From JAPLMW01 sp964619675 (GTDB taxonomy: Bacteria > Planctomycetota > Phycisphaerae > Sedimentisphaerales > UBA12454), in assembly GCA_964619675.1 (NCBI GenBank), contig CAZUEO010000005.1, positions 1-64,000 on the forward strand: DNA of 64,000 nucleotides. Reading direction: 5' to 3'. The translations under genes and the position numbers were made by a program. The notes beneath the pieces were generated by a model. The model searched no databases. It was not told the DNA's origin and worked only from the letters and a program-made list of their open reading frames with translations. Shown in pieces: positions 50,969 through 60,218 of this stretch. Position 1 is the first letter of the stretch, and each line of letters opens with the position of its first letter.

Positions 50969-53653
50969 TTATTGAGAAAGTTTCTCTTTTATAAACTCAA
51001 TTGCCCTCTGCAATGCCTGCGGGAGGTTTTCACTTTTTTTTCCGCCAGCCTGAGCCATTTGCGGCCTTCCGCCGCCAGCGCCGCCAACGAGCGGGGCGAT
51101 TTCTTTTACGACGTCTCCTGCCTTTAATCCCCTTTTTATAAGGTCGTCGCTAACTCCCACAAGCAGCGTAACCTTGTCGCCATCAGCCATTCCAAAAACC
51201 ATGGCAGCAGAGCCGGCTTTCTTCTTGAGCATATCTATCGCGTTTCTTGCTTCTTCAACAGGCGCTGAATCAATAACGCTAACTATAATCGAAGTCGGCC
51301 CGATTTTCTCGCAATTTTCCAAAAGCTGCCTTGCCTTGCTCATAATATCTGTGCCGCTCTGCTTTGAAGCGTTTTTAAGCTGTTTTGCGAGGCTTTTGTT
51401 GTCCTCGATGATTTTATCGACACGCCGGCAGATTTGCTCGGCAGGTACTTTCAGGGCCTGGCTAAGTTTGTCGACGATTTCGCTTATTTTTTCATAATGC
51501 CCGGCAAGTGCCCTGCCCGTCAGCGCCGTGATTCTGCGGATGCCTGCAGAGATGCTTTCTTCCTTTATGATTTTAAAGCCGCCTATGACGGCAGTATTTG
51601 AGACGTGCGTGCCGCCACAGAACTCCCTGCTGAATGCGTCCGGCAAGTGATTTTCATCCTCGGCGCCGACTGCAATGACCCTTACGGTATCGCCGTATTT
51701 CTCGCCAAACAGCGCCATTGCCCCGAGCTTTTTGGCTTCTTTTATCGGCAAAGTCGCGCTGGTTACCGGCAGAGCAGCAGCGATTTTTTCATTTACAAGC
51801 TCTTCAACTTCCCTGATTTCATCCGATTTTAGTGCCCGCGGCGAGGTAAAATCAAATCTCAGATACTCTGGCGAGACCAGGCTTCCCTGCTGTGCAACGG
51901 TCCTGCCCATTACCTGCTGCAGCGACCACTGCAAGAGATGCGTTGCGGTATGGTTTTTTTTGGTCTCTCTTCTTGCGACATCGACGATTACTTCGACTTT
52001 ATCGCCTGCGCTTATCGTTCCGTTTTCCACACCGCCTCTGTGCAGGACACAATCGGCGATTTTTTCCGCTGCCTGTACGAGGAAACTTCCTGCAGGGCCG
52101 GCGAGCCTGCCCGCATCGCCTGCCTGCCCGCCTGACTCGGCATAAAAGCAGGTCTTGTCCAGCACGAGCGCCGTCTGCTCAGCCGAGATACTTATACCGC
52201 CTTTTGTGTGAAAGCCTTTGCCGTCAATCCAGCCGAGAACTTGGGCGGTTATTTTTTCATCGAAGTATTTTGCGGAATCTTCAGTTTCAGGCAGATTGGT
52301 ATCCGTAACCAGCGAAGCGAAGCTGCCCGTTTTCTGCGCGGCACGCGCCCGTTGTCTCTGCTCGGCCATAAGTTTTTCGAAGCCTGCCGTATCAACCGCA
52401 AGACCTTTTTCTCTTGCCATGAGCTGTGTCAAATCGAGCGGAAAACCGTAAGTATCGTATAGTTCAAAAGCATCATCACCGCTGATAGTTTTGTTTTTAG
52501 CTTTTTCTGCTGCTGCAGCGAATATTTCAAGGCCCCTGTCGAGCGTTCTGCCAAAGCTTTCCTCCTCGGATTTTATGACGGTTTTTACGAGGTCGGCTCT
52601 GGGCTTTAATTCTTCAAACGCAGGGGACATTGAATTTACGACGACATCGACAAGCTTATAAATAAAAGGCTCGCGCATATCGAGCGTCCGTCCGAATCTC
52701 GCGGCCCTCCTTAAAATCCTTCGCAGGACGTAGCCTCTGGCTTCGTTGGCCGGCATACAGCCGTCGGTGATTGCAAAGACGAGACAGCGCAAATGGTCGG
52801 CGATAACGCGAAATGCGATATCGGTTTTTTCATTGGGACTGCCCGCGTATTTTTTGCCGGTTATTTTGCTTATCGTTTTTATGATGGGGCTAAACAGGTC
52901 GGTATCGTAATTGGAGCTTTTATTCTGCAGAACTGCGGCGATTCTTTCAAGTCCCATACCGGTATCGACGTGCTTTGCGGGCAGGGGCGTCAATTTTCCG
53001 TTTGCATCGCGGTTGTACTGAATGAAAACGAGGTTCCATATTTCGATACAATCGGGGGAGCCTGCGTTGACTAATTTTGCTCCCGATTTGTCGTCTGTGG
53101 CATCGTAATGAATTTCGCTGCAGGGCCCGCAGGGGCCGGTCTCGCCCATTTCCCAGAAGTTGTCTTTTTTGTCTCCCTTGTGGATTCTTTCGTCGGGCAG
53201 GAACCGGCGCCAAAAATCGCGTGTTTCATTATCAGGGATGAGATTATCGTTTTTGTCGCCTTCGAAATATGTTACGTGCAGGCGCGACGGGTCGATTTTC
53301 CAGACCTTCGTCAAAAGCTGCCAGGCCCATTCGATTGCCTCAGCTTTAAAGTAATCGCCGAACGACCAGTTGCCTAACATTTCAAAAAATGTGTGATGAT
53401 AGGTATCAGTGCCGACATCCTCGAGGTCGTTGTGCTTTCCGCCTGCGCGTATGCACTTTTGGCTGTTGACGGCGCGGGTGTACTGTCTGCTGCCTGCGGC
53501 TAAAAAGACATCCTTAAACTGGTTCATCCCTGCGTTTGTAAAAAGAAGCGTATCATCGCCGATTGGAATCACAGGCCAGGACGGCACAAAGGCATGTTTT
53601 TTCTCGAGGAAAAAGTCGATAAAGGATTTTCTTATTTCGGACGCTGTTAACAT
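50969..53653 (-). CDS. alaS: Alanine-tRNA ligase
   Basis: Class II synthetase charging tRNA-Ala. 894 aa: aminoacylation domain (MLTASEIRKSFIDFFLEKKH; LLFTNAGMNQFKDVFL; PCGPCSEIHYD; GMGLERIAAVLQ; ARGYVLRRILRRAARFG), editing domain with the zinc/editing HTATHLLQWSLQ and the F-C-G-G-T-H-V motif, and a C-Ala domain ending GGGRPQMAQAGG. The start at 53653 gives the canonical N-terminus. A TTGACA-18-TACTAT promoter lies directly against the ATG, implying a leaderless or near-leaderless message. Confidence 0.97.
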   Translation of the reverse strand: MLTASEIRKSFIDFFLEKKHAFVPSWPVIPIGDDTLLFTNAGMNQFKDVFLAAGSRQYTRAVNSQKCIRAGGKHNDLEDVGTDTYHHTFFEMLGNWSFGDYFKAEAIEWAWQLLTKVWKIDPSRLHVTYFEGDKNDNLIPDNETRDFWRRFLPDERIHKGDKKDNFWEMGETGPCGPCSEIHYDATDDKSGAKLVNAGSPDCIEIWNLVFIQYNRDANGKLTPLPAKHVDTGMGLERIAAVLQNKSSNYDTDLFSPIIKTISKITGKKYAGSPNEKTDIAFRVIADHLRCLVFAITDGCMPANEARGYVLRRILRRAARFGRTLDMREPFIYKLVDVVVNSMSPAFEELKPRADLVKTVIKSEEESFGRTLDRGLEIFAAAAEKAKNKTISGDDAFELYDTYGFPLDLTQLMAREKGLAVDTAGFEKLMAEQRQRARAAQKTGSFASLVTDTNLPETEDSAKYFDEKITAQVLGWIDGKGFHTKGGISISAEQTALVLDKTCFYAESGGQAGDAGRLAGPAGSFLVQAAEKIADCVLHRGGVENGTISAGDKVEVIVDVARRETKKNHTATHLLQWSLQQVMGRTVAQQGSLVSPEYLRFDFTSPRALKSDEIREVEELVNEKIAAALPVTSATLPIKEAKKLGAMALFGEKYGDTVRVIAVGAEDENHLPDAFSREFCGGTHVSNTAVIGGFKIIKEESISAGIRRITALTGRALAGHYEKISEIVDKLSQALKVPAEQICRRVDKIIEDNKSLAKQLKNASKQSGTDIMSKARQLLENCEKIGPTSIIVSVIDSAPVEEARNAIDMLKKKAGSAAMVFGMADGDKVTLLVGVSDDLIKRGLKAGDVVKEIAPLVGGAGGGRPQMAQAGGKKSENLPQALQRAIEFIKEKLSQ

Positions 53654-53657
53654 AAAA

Positions 53658-53687
53658 ATAGTATCTCCGAAAAAAGAAGAATGTCAA
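53658..53687 (-). promoter_or_regulatory. Promoter abutting the alaS start codon
   Basis: Reverse strand TTGACA (53682-53687), 18 bp, TACTAT (53658-53663), then only four bases to the ATG (53651-53653). The expected transcription start falls at or just after the start codon. Confidence 0.5.
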
Positions 53688-53727
53688 GAAGTCGTTTTTG
53701 AGGCGGGACGATGAAGGTCGCCTGCTG

Positions 53728-56256
53728 CTACGGGGCTTTTAAGGCTAAACTGAAATCATGGCCTGCTGAAATATCTTCAGTAAATACTATATCAGCAGGA
53801 ACATCCCTGGCGAAAATCTCAAAAGGATAATCGCCCATCGGCCAATCATACGCAAAAACTTTGCCATCAATTGTCAAAGCCAAAATGTGGTCCCAGCCGG
53901 CAGCAACGGCTGCAAAATCATTGCCATCCGCAGGACGATGATGATAACGCGGAAGCTCATCGGGAATAACCCAGTCGCTGTTGCCCCACGTGGTAATCCA
54001 CTGGTCGTCCCGGAGAACCATACTGTAATAATCACACGCTGCAACCTGCGCTATGCCTGAAATGCTCTGGTAAAACCTCGTCTGACCCTGATAGTTACTT
54101 CCCCACGCCTTGGGAATACCATCCGATTGCAGGGCCATACTGTGATACCTGCCTGCGGAAATGCCCACGTAAACTGTGTTAGGGTCGGCAGGCGGCGCAT
54201 CGCACTCGCCAAAGGAATTCCAGCCGCCCCAGCCGACAATTGAACCATCATTTTTCAAAGCCAGGCTGTGATATTCGCCTGCGGCTATAGCTGTAAAGTT
54301 GCTGTCTGCCGGCCTGTCGCTGATTTGATATAAGCTGTCATCGCCCCAGACAACGATAGAGCCGTCTGATTTGAGCGCAATACTATGACGAGCGCCTGCG
54401 GCAACAGCAGTGAAGAAGTCATTGTCATCCGGCGGGACATTGCACTGGCCGTAAAGGTTCTGGCCCCAGGCGCAAATTGTGCCGTCGGATTTTAATGCCA
54501 AGCCGTGCCGTTTGCCTGCGGCAACATCTATAAAATCAGCTCCTGCCGGAACATTGCTTACCTGGTTGTAATCATCATTGCCCCAGGCTATGATTTCAAA
54601 GCCTGGTTTAAGAACGCATACTGCTATGGCATTTGCATCGCAGGGGTCGGGGTCGGCAGGATTTTCGCAGATATTGCCTTTGTAAAGGACAATGTATCTT
54701 TTTACTCGTTCCGGCTTGACAAATTGTGCGTTTAGTTTTGTCAGGCCGCCATCGTTTGGCAATGTGCTGGCCGATGTCCATTGCGGCGTGAATGTGATGC
54801 TATTTGGTTCGATTTGGGTTCTGGTATCGTTTGCATCATCGCGGTAGATTTCGAACATTCCGCCTTTGAGTGTTTGCGGGACGCCTGAGTTATTTGAGTC
54901 ATTGGTAATGACGAGTTTTGCAATATTTGGGTCAGTCAAATTCGGCTCGACTTTTAATCTGCCGCGGAAAAAGTAATTTGCAAGACCGGTCGCATAATCA
55001 ATCGTGCGTGGAATTGTAACTGTGGCGTAATCTTCATAAACAAGCCTGTCAAAAGTAGTGTGATATACTACCGTTCCTGTAGGCACGGGATACGGCATTC
55101 CCGCTATGTATGCGTATTTCTCAGTATATTTTGTTCGAGCCAGATGGGTTATGTCATAGCCGCTGATATATCTGTAATGAACGGGAATCGAACCCACGGA
55201 ATAAACGCCCGGCTCGATATACCCTGCTACATTGCAGGGGTCAGGCTGAGGGAAATAATATTTTGTGCCGTCATTTGCCCTGAAGATTGTGCTTTTGGAT
55301 AAGAATTGATAATTGGTTTGTTCCGACAGGCCCCAGTTAGATAGCGGAGTAGTTCCAACATACTGGCCTGTGTAATTATTTATATCCCAGTAGTGGGCAA
55401 GCTTTGAGAAGACCTTTGCCTGCGGCGTCCAGCCATTCAGCCAATCAGATGGTATGTTACCTCCATTATCTTCAATCTGTTCCTCAGTCCATGTTTCTAA
55501 AGGATTGCCTCTTCCTAATGGTGGTCGGTAATGGGCAAAAAGAAAATCGTTTCTTGTGTGCGCCGGAACTCCCATATCCTCAATCATATGCAAAATGCAC
55601 CCTAAATCGAGAAACATCGCAGCCAGATATTCTTCACGGTCGGTCTGTATGGAATCAGTAAGAGCGAAGTAGAAATGGTCTCTGGCATTATGCCAGGATT
55701 CATCGTTGACTGTCGGTTCCTTTTCAGCAGTTCCTTCTATCATCCAAACTAAAGCAGATTGGCCGGTTACGTCGAACTCATCTGTATATATACCAGTAAG
55801 CCACGCAAAGAAATAACTATAATTTGGATGGTCAGTCTTGTTATCCAATCCTGCGTTTCGTCCTGGTTCATTAAAATCCTGGAAATTGCAGGTTGGATCG
55901 TGAAAGTGATGTCTTGCTCGGATGGAATATCTTTGACCGTCTTCATCTTCTATTGTACTGCCGGCTTTTATCCACTCTACGATTGCCCGAGTTGAATTAT
56001 CAGGATCGTCCACTTTTCCTCTCTCCATTCTCTTTTTGATATATGAATTGTACATCTCCAAATCATATTGTATTTGAGAATTGATTCCATCAGGTGTGTC
56101 AAGGTGATTTTTCAGGTAATTATCTATCAATGAAGCAGTGATAGCTTCTTTTGTCATTGCGGGGTGTGTCTTTTTGTTTTCCCAAGCAAGTAATGATTTA
56201 CATAATACCAAAAATATGGGAAGAGATACTAACATCATGTAGATTTGTCTTTTCAT
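53728..56256 (-). CDS. Secreted zinc-phospholipase-C-like domain with RCC1 propeller
   Basis: 842 aa from the ATG at 56256 (RBS AAAGGA). A signal peptide ends ...SLLA, leaving Trp25 as mature N-terminus, followed by N-K-K-T-H. In the zinc-dependent phospholipase C/P1 nuclease fold the N-terminal Trp and early His bind zinc, and A-R-H-H-F-H-D-P and L-H-M-I-E-D-M-G-V-P-A-H supply further ligands. From about residue 580 there are seven RCC1-type units (AGKRHGLALKSDG, AGARHSIALKSDG, AGEYHSLALKNDG and so on), a beta-propeller binding module. The fusion suggests an extracellular enzyme or adhesin. Substrate unknown. Part of a tandem duplication with 56647-57024. Confidence 0.8.
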   Translation of the reverse strand: MKRQIYMMLVSLPIFLVLCKSLLAWENKKTHPAMTKEAITASLIDNYLKNHLDTPDGINSQIQYDLEMYNSYIKKRMERGKVDDPDNSTRAIVEWIKAGSTIEDEDGQRYSIRARHHFHDPTCNFQDFNEPGRNAGLDNKTDHPNYSYFFAWLTGIYTDEFDVTGQSALVWMIEGTAEKEPTVNDESWHNARDHFYFALTDSIQTDREEYLAAMFLDLGCILHMIEDMGVPAHTRNDFLFAHYRPPLGRGNPLETWTEEQIEDNGGNIPSDWLNGWTPQAKVFSKLAHYWDINNYTGQYVGTTPLSNWGLSEQTNYQFLSKSTIFRANDGTKYYFPQPDPCNVAGYIEPGVYSVGSIPVHYRYISGYDITHLARTKYTEKYAYIAGMPYPVPTGTVVYHTTFDRLVYEDYATVTIPRTIDYATGLANYFFRGRLKVEPNLTDPNIAKLVITNDSNNSGVPQTLKGGMFEIYRDDANDTRTQIEPNSITFTPQWTSASTLPNDGGLTKLNAQFVKPERVKRYIVLYKGNICENPADPDPCDANAIAVCVLKPGFEIIAWGNDDYNQVSNVPAGADFIDVAAGKRHGLALKSDGTICAWGQNLYGQCNVPPDDNDFFTAVAAGARHSIALKSDGSIVVWGDDSLYQISDRPADSNFTAIAAGEYHSLALKNDGSIVGWGGWNSFGECDAPPADPNTVYVGISAGRYHSMALQSDGIPKAWGSNYQGQTRFYQSISGIAQVAACDYYSMVLRDDQWITTWGNSDWVIPDELPRYHHRPADGNDFAAVAAGWDHILALTIDGKVFAYDWPMGDYPFEIFARDVPADIVFTEDISAGHDFSLALKAP

Positions 56257-56299
56257 ATTATTATGGTTCCTTTGAAAATGGTAGTTTTTTCGGTAAAAT

Positions 56300-56635
56300 T
56301 CACCATATATCACTTAATAGGTTTAGTATAAGCCAGTTGGTCAATACTGATGCGGATAGAGCAAATATAAAAACTGATAGAATTTTTATTATTATTCTCA
56401 TCTGTACACTTTTAGGCTTCCATAGTTTAACGCAAAAAATCCATATAATATCGATCCCTATTATCATAAAGAAACCTATTGGGCTAAAAAACCAGTTTGG
56501 CATGTGACGGTTAATTGGTTCGCCTAACAATAATATGCCTCCACCATAAACTACTATTGCCGTTATTGTTAGAAAAACAATCTCAAAAGCGATCACAAAG
56601 CGGTTCGCTGTGCTTTTTTGTTCACCTTTCTGCAT
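56300..56635 (-). CDS. Small membrane protein, duplicated (copy B)
   Basis: 111 aa with three to four hydrophobic segments: VIAFEIVFLTITAIVVYGGGI, HMPNWFFSPIGFFMIIGIDIIWIF, IIIKILSVFIFALSASVLTNWLI, ending NLLSDIW. It is clearly paralogous to the 105-aa protein at 57082-57399 (shared M-P-x-W-F-F-x-P-x-G, I-G-x-D-x-x-W-I, LLSD-x-W end). Each copy sits directly upstream of a phospholipase-like gene. No family recognised; a membrane partner of the secreted enzyme is inference. Confidence 0.6.
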   Translation of the reverse strand: MQKGEQKSTANRFVIAFEIVFLTITAIVVYGGGILLLGEPINRHMPNWFFSPIGFFMIIGIDIIWIFCVKLWKPKSVQMRIIIKILSVFIFALSASVLTNWLILNLLSDIW

Positions 56636-56646
56636 TGGTTATTCTC

Positions 56647-57024
56647 CTAAAATGTTTCTCGTCCCTGCGTTGCAATTGGCGCGTGAAAATGATGCCGCGA
56701 TCGAATAGGCCAATATCGTCCATCTTCATCTTCAATTATACTTCCTGCCTTTAACCATTCCTGTATGGTTCTTGTGACAGTATCTGGTTTTGCCTCTCCT
56801 TTTATCATCCTTTGCTTGATCTCATTGGGGAAATCCCAAGTCAATCGTGTTTGCAATCCCTGACTCATTCCAAGTTGATTTTTCAAATAACTGTCTGCCA
56901 CGTCATTAACTTCAACTGCCTTGGCAGTCAAAGTGGGGTGTGTTTTCTTGTTTCCCCACGCCAAACAATCGGCCTGGTGGATAAATAAAAGAATCATCGC
57001 TAACAGTACAACTTGTTTTCTCAT
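56647..57024 (-). CDS. Truncated paralogue of the phospholipase-like protein
   Basis: 125 aa. It begins with a signal peptide ending ...DCLA before W-G-N-K-K-T-H-P, matching the start of the 842-aa protein (W-E-N-K-K-T-H-P), and aligns through SYLKNQLG, V-T-R-T-I-Q-E-W-L-K-A-G-S-I-I-E-D-E-D-G and R-S-R-H-H-F-H. After that it diverges to APIATQGRETF and stops. The remaining zinc ligands and the whole RCC1 part are missing, so it is either a decayed duplicate or a small secreted decoy. The frame itself is intact. Positioned between the two membrane-protein copies. Confidence 0.65.
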   Translation of the reverse strand: MRKQVVLLAMILLFIHQADCLAWGNKKTHPTLTAKAVEVNDVADSYLKNQLGMSQGLQTRLTWDFPNEIKQRMIKGEAKPDTVTRTIQEWLKAGSIIEDEDGRYWPIRSRHHFHAPIATQGRETF

Positions 57025-57081
57025 TTTTAAAGAACCTCCTGATAGACACCAGTTTAGGTTTAAAAGAATAACTATCCGTGA

Positions 57082-57399
57082 TTACCACATATCGCTTAAT
57101 AACTTTAATAGCGCCCAACTAGCTAACGCCGAAACTGAAAGGGTAAGCACAAATAATGTTGGGTATATTTTTACTCTCATATTCTTTAAAGGTAAGATTC
57201 TCATACCAATAATCCACAAAACATCAAATCCTATGACGATTAGTGGCCCAAGCGGACCGAAAAACCAATCTGGCATATCAGGGCTGTTCATTGGTTTTAT
57301 AAATATTCTCATAGCGACGTAAAAGATGACAGGTATAAGTATTATCAAGAAAACAACCTCTGGAATGCTTAATGGAAATTTTCGTTTCTTTTCCTGCAT
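57082..57399 (-). CDS. Small membrane protein, duplicated (copy A)
   Basis: 105 aa paralogue of 56300-56635: SIPEVVFLIILIPVIFYVAM, D-M-P-D-W-F-F-G-P-L-G-P, IVIGFDVLWIIGMRI and a C-terminal LLKLLSDMW. Three to four transmembrane segments with a short charged N-terminus (MQEKKRKF). Upstream of the truncated phospholipase-like gene, giving the module order A-truncated-B-full. Confidence 0.6.
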   Translation of the reverse strand: MQEKKRKFPLSIPEVVFLIILIPVIFYVAMRIFIKPMNSPDMPDWFFGPLGPLIVIGFDVLWIIGMRILPLKNMRVKIYPTLFVLTLSVSALASWALLKLLSDMW

Positions 57400-57451
57400 T
57401 AGTTAATCTCCTAAACTTTATTCTTGCACGCTATCATCAGAAATCGGGAAG

Positions 57452-58369
57452 CTAAAAATCGTAGATTCTCCACTGACCTGTTTCATCCATAACGAAAATT
57501 ACGGGATAGCCGTAAGTATCGCCATTTTCCTGGCGCAAAAGGTCGTAATAAGCCATTTCCTCGCTCTGCTCTATAAAAATCAGCTCACCCATATCGGCCG
57601 CCATTTGCGGAAGATAGGCTTCAAGTTCCTGGAATAAAATGCGATATTTTTCTGCGGAAATTTCTGTAAAATAACTAACCGCCTCATTTATATCACCTGT
57701 GGCAAGAGCGGCCTTGAACTTTCCCCAGATGTCCTGCGGCGTTGCGCCTTTGAGCCAGCAGTCGCAAAAAGCCTTCAAATCGTAAATGTCAACTTGCCCA
57801 TTATCGTCAAAATCACAATCGCTGCTGTAGTTTGCATCGCCAACGTCCTGCAGCCAGCAGTCTGCGAAAATTACAAAATCTGCAAAATCAATTCTGCCGC
57901 TGGTGTCTATGTCTATTTTACTACATTCCCATTGCTCAGTCAGCCAGTAATAAGACAAGTATTTTAAATCGTCGAGGTCAACTTTGCCGCTGCAGTCGAA
58001 ATCTCCCCGGAGATTAGCCCCTGATTTTTGCCAGTTGTTTGCAAATATCGCAAAATCGGCAAAATCAATCCGTCCGCTTTCGTCAATGTCCATCTTACTA
58101 CATTCCCAGCGCTCAGTCAGCCAGTAAAAGGACAGGTATGCCAAATCGTCAAAATCAACGGTATTGCTGTCGTCAAAATCGCCTGCCAACTGGCCGCTGG
58201 TTTTTTGCCAGTTGGCGGCAAAGGCAGTGAAATCTTCGAAATTTATAAAATTCGGCTCGCCAGCCAAATCGGGAAACGGATAAGGCTCTGCTGAGACTGC
58301 CTTGCCGGCAATTAGTAAAATTAAAATGCTCAGGACAATTTCTAAAAAACCGGAAATTTTATGCTCCAT
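57452..58369 (-). CDS. Secreted dockerin-type EF-hand repeat protein
   Basis: 305 aa from the ATG at 58369, which follows AGAGGAATAAA; an upstream frame extension lacks a ribosome site. A signal peptide ends ...GKAVSA. The mature part has paired dockerin-like calcium loops of the D-x-D-x-S/N-G-x-I/V-D type: D-F-D-D-S-N-T-V-D, D-I-D-E-S-G-R-I-D, D-F-D-C-S-G-K-V-D, D-I-D-T-S-G-R-I-D and D-F-D-D-N-G-Q-V-D, each followed by a hydrophobic helix ending Y-W-L or C-W-L. A C-terminal domain of about 90 residues (W-G-K-F-K-A-A-L-A-T-G-D-I...) resembles a small NTF2-like or cystatin-like fold. Typical of Phycisphaerae; ligand unknown. Confidence 0.75.
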   Translation of the reverse strand: MEHKISGFLEIVLSILILLIAGKAVSAEPYPFPDLAGEPNFINFEDFTAFAANWQKTSGQLAGDFDDSNTVDFDDLAYLSFYWLTERWECSKMDIDESGRIDFADFAIFANNWQKSGANLRGDFDCSGKVDLDDLKYLSYYWLTEQWECSKIDIDTSGRIDFADFVIFADCWLQDVGDANYSSDCDFDDNGQVDIYDLKAFCDCWLKGATPQDIWGKFKAALATGDINEAVSYFTEISAEKYRILFQELEAYLPQMAADMGELIFIEQSEEMAYYDLLRQENGDTYGYPVIFVMDETGQWRIYDF

Positions 58370-58594
58370 TTTATTCCTCTCGACTGCAATCAAAGTAAAT
58401 TTTACATATTTTATCTCCGGCATAAATTATAGCCATTGAGATTTGTCTGTCAATTCATCAATTCTGATGATATCAGTGATTGGTCTGAGTTGTCGCCGGC
58501 GGCGGGTAAGCAGTAGCGCCCTCCTGCCTGCGCGGGGGTAAACTCCGTGCTGTGGCGTCAGCCATCCCATAGGGAGCGGGGCTGACCAAATAAA

Positions 58595-59623
58595 TTATTT
58601 TTCTTTTACGCCTAATGTGATGAGAATTTTGTCTTTTATCTCTTCGGTGAGGTCTTTGTTCTCGATAAGATATCTTTTTGCATTTTCCCTGCCCTGGCCG
58701 AGTCTTATTTCGCCGTACTGCAGCCAGGCGCCGCTCTTGGTGATAACGCCGCAGTTCGTGCCCAAATCGACAAGGTCGCCTTCATAGCTTATGCCTGAAG
58801 CGAACATAATGTCAAATTCCGCATCCCTGAAAGGCGGGGCAATCTTGTTCTTGACGACCCGCGCCCTTATCCTGCTGCCCAGTGCGATGTTTGCCTCCTT
58901 TATTGTGGAAATGCGCCTGACGTCGAGCCTTACCGAACTGTAGAATTTAAGGGCTCTGCCGCCTGTTGTGGTTTCAGGGTTGCCGAACATCACGCCGATT
59001 TTCATTCTTATCTGGTTGATAAAAATCAGACAGGTCTTGCTCTTGTTTATGACGCCTGTGAGCTTTCTCATCGCCTGGCTCATAAGCCTCGCATGGAGTC
59101 CCATATGCGACTGTCCCATCTCACCTTCGAGCTCGACGGCGGGTGTAAGCGCTGCGACTGAATCGATGACGATAACGTCAACCGCATTTGACCGTATCAG
59201 CATTTCTGTGATGCTGAGCGCCTGCTCGCCGTTATCAGGCTGGCTGACCAGCATACTGCTGACATCGACGCCTATTTTCTTGGCCCAGGTGGTGTCGAGG
59301 GCGTGTTCGGCGTCGATAAATGCCGCGATGCCTTTTGCCTTCTGTGCGTTTGCTATTACGTGCAGCGCGAGCGTCGTTTTTCCGCTGGATTCGGGCCCGA
59401 AGAGCTCTACTACCCTGCCCCGCGGCATTCCGCAGCCGCCCATCGCTATATCGAGCGACAGTGACCCCGTCGGGATGCCTTCGATTTTTGCGTATTTGCT
59501 CTCGTCCATCTGCATTATCGAGCCGCTGCCGTACTGCTTTTCTATCTGCGCAATGGCCCTTTCAAGGGCACCGTCCTTGGCACTTGATTTTTCTTTCTCC
59601 GTCTTCTTTTCCTTTTTTGTCAT
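58595..59623 (-). CDS. recA: Recombinase RecA
   Basis: Strand-exchange ATPase for homologous recombination and SOS signalling. 342 aa: IEKQYGSGSIM, Walker A GPESSGKTTLALHV, VIDSVAALTPAVELEGEMGQ, LIFINQIRMKIGVMFGNPETTTGG (loop L2 region) and the C-terminal core ending TLGVKEK. A Lys/Glu-rich N-terminal extension (KKEKKTEKEKSSAKDG) precedes the core, and the C-terminal acidic tail of E. coli RecA is absent. Twelve bases separate it from thpR upstream, suggesting co-transcription. Confidence 0.97.
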   Translation of the reverse strand: MTKKEKKTEKEKSSAKDGALERAIAQIEKQYGSGSIMQMDESKYAKIEGIPTGSLSLDIAMGGCGMPRGRVVELFGPESSGKTTLALHVIANAQKAKGIAAFIDAEHALDTTWAKKIGVDVSSMLVSQPDNGEQALSITEMLIRSNAVDVIVIDSVAALTPAVELEGEMGQSHMGLHARLMSQAMRKLTGVINKSKTCLIFINQIRMKIGVMFGNPETTTGGRALKFYSSVRLDVRRISTIKEANIALGSRIRARVVKNKIAPPFRDAEFDIMFASGISYEGDLVDLGTNCGVITKSGAWLQYGEIRLGQGRENAKRYLIENKDLTEEIKDKILITLGVKEK

Positions 59624-59635
59624 GATTTCTTCCCG

Positions 59636-60205
59636 TCAAATGTCTTTTTTTAGTTCGATTTTCCTTAGCAGAGTATATATTGGGCCGTCCTGTGTCAACT
59701 GACTTTTATACAGGCAGATTGTGTCAACGCTTATCTGCGGGACATCTGCTTTAATGCAATCTTTCAAAGTCCGCCTTAAGTTTTTGTCAACGCCCTTGTC
59801 TTTTACCCTGCCTAAAGTCAGATGTGCGCTGAAGGGCCTGTTTTCTTTTTCGAAGCCGAGCTGCTCAAGGGCCTGCTCCAGATCGGCGGCAAGTTTGACA
59901 ATTCTCTCATCCGGTTTTTCGCTGCCGAGCCAAAGCACCTTGGCAGGCCTGCCGAACGTGCCGAGCGCCGACAAACTGAATTCAAAGGCTTTTTTATCGT
60001 CGCAGGCAATTTCAATGGCAGTGTTAATCTCGTCGATTCGGTTTTCTTCGGTTTCGCCGAGGAATTTCAGGGTCAGGTGCATATTTTCAGGCTCGGCCCA
60101 TTTGAGGCCGTTGCCGTTTTTCATTTTGTCCTTAAGCCGGCGCTGCAGGTTTGCAACAGCTTTGCGGACATCATCGTTAATATCGATTGCAACAAATAGT
60201 CTCAT
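59636..60205 (-). CDS. thpR: RNA 2',3'-cyclic phosphodiesterase
   Basis: 2H-phosphoesterase (formerly 2'-5' RNA ligase). 189 aa with both catalytic tetrapeptides: H-L-T-L at 43-46 and H-L-T-L at 128-131, and the family start RLFVAIDINDDVR. It removes or forms 2',3'-cyclic phosphate or 2'-5' linkages on RNA; physiological substrate unclear. Directly upstream of recA, downstream of the kinase gene. Confidence 0.92.
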   Translation of the reverse strand: MRLFVAIDINDDVRKAVANLQRRLKDKMKNGNGLKWAEPENMHLTLKFLGETEENRIDEINTAIEIACDDKKAFEFSLSALGTFGRPAKVLWLGSEKPDERIVKLAADLEQALEQLGFEKENRPFSAHLTLGRVKDKGVDKNLRRTLKDCIKADVPQISVDTICLYKSQLTQDGPIYTLLRKIELKKDI

Positions 60206-60218
60206 TCTATATTCTTTT

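Noticed and set aside
59624..59640. LexA/SOS box upstream of recA
   Set aside because: Only 12 bp separate recA and thpR, and I see no recognisable operator; SOS boxes of this lineage cannot be judged by eye.
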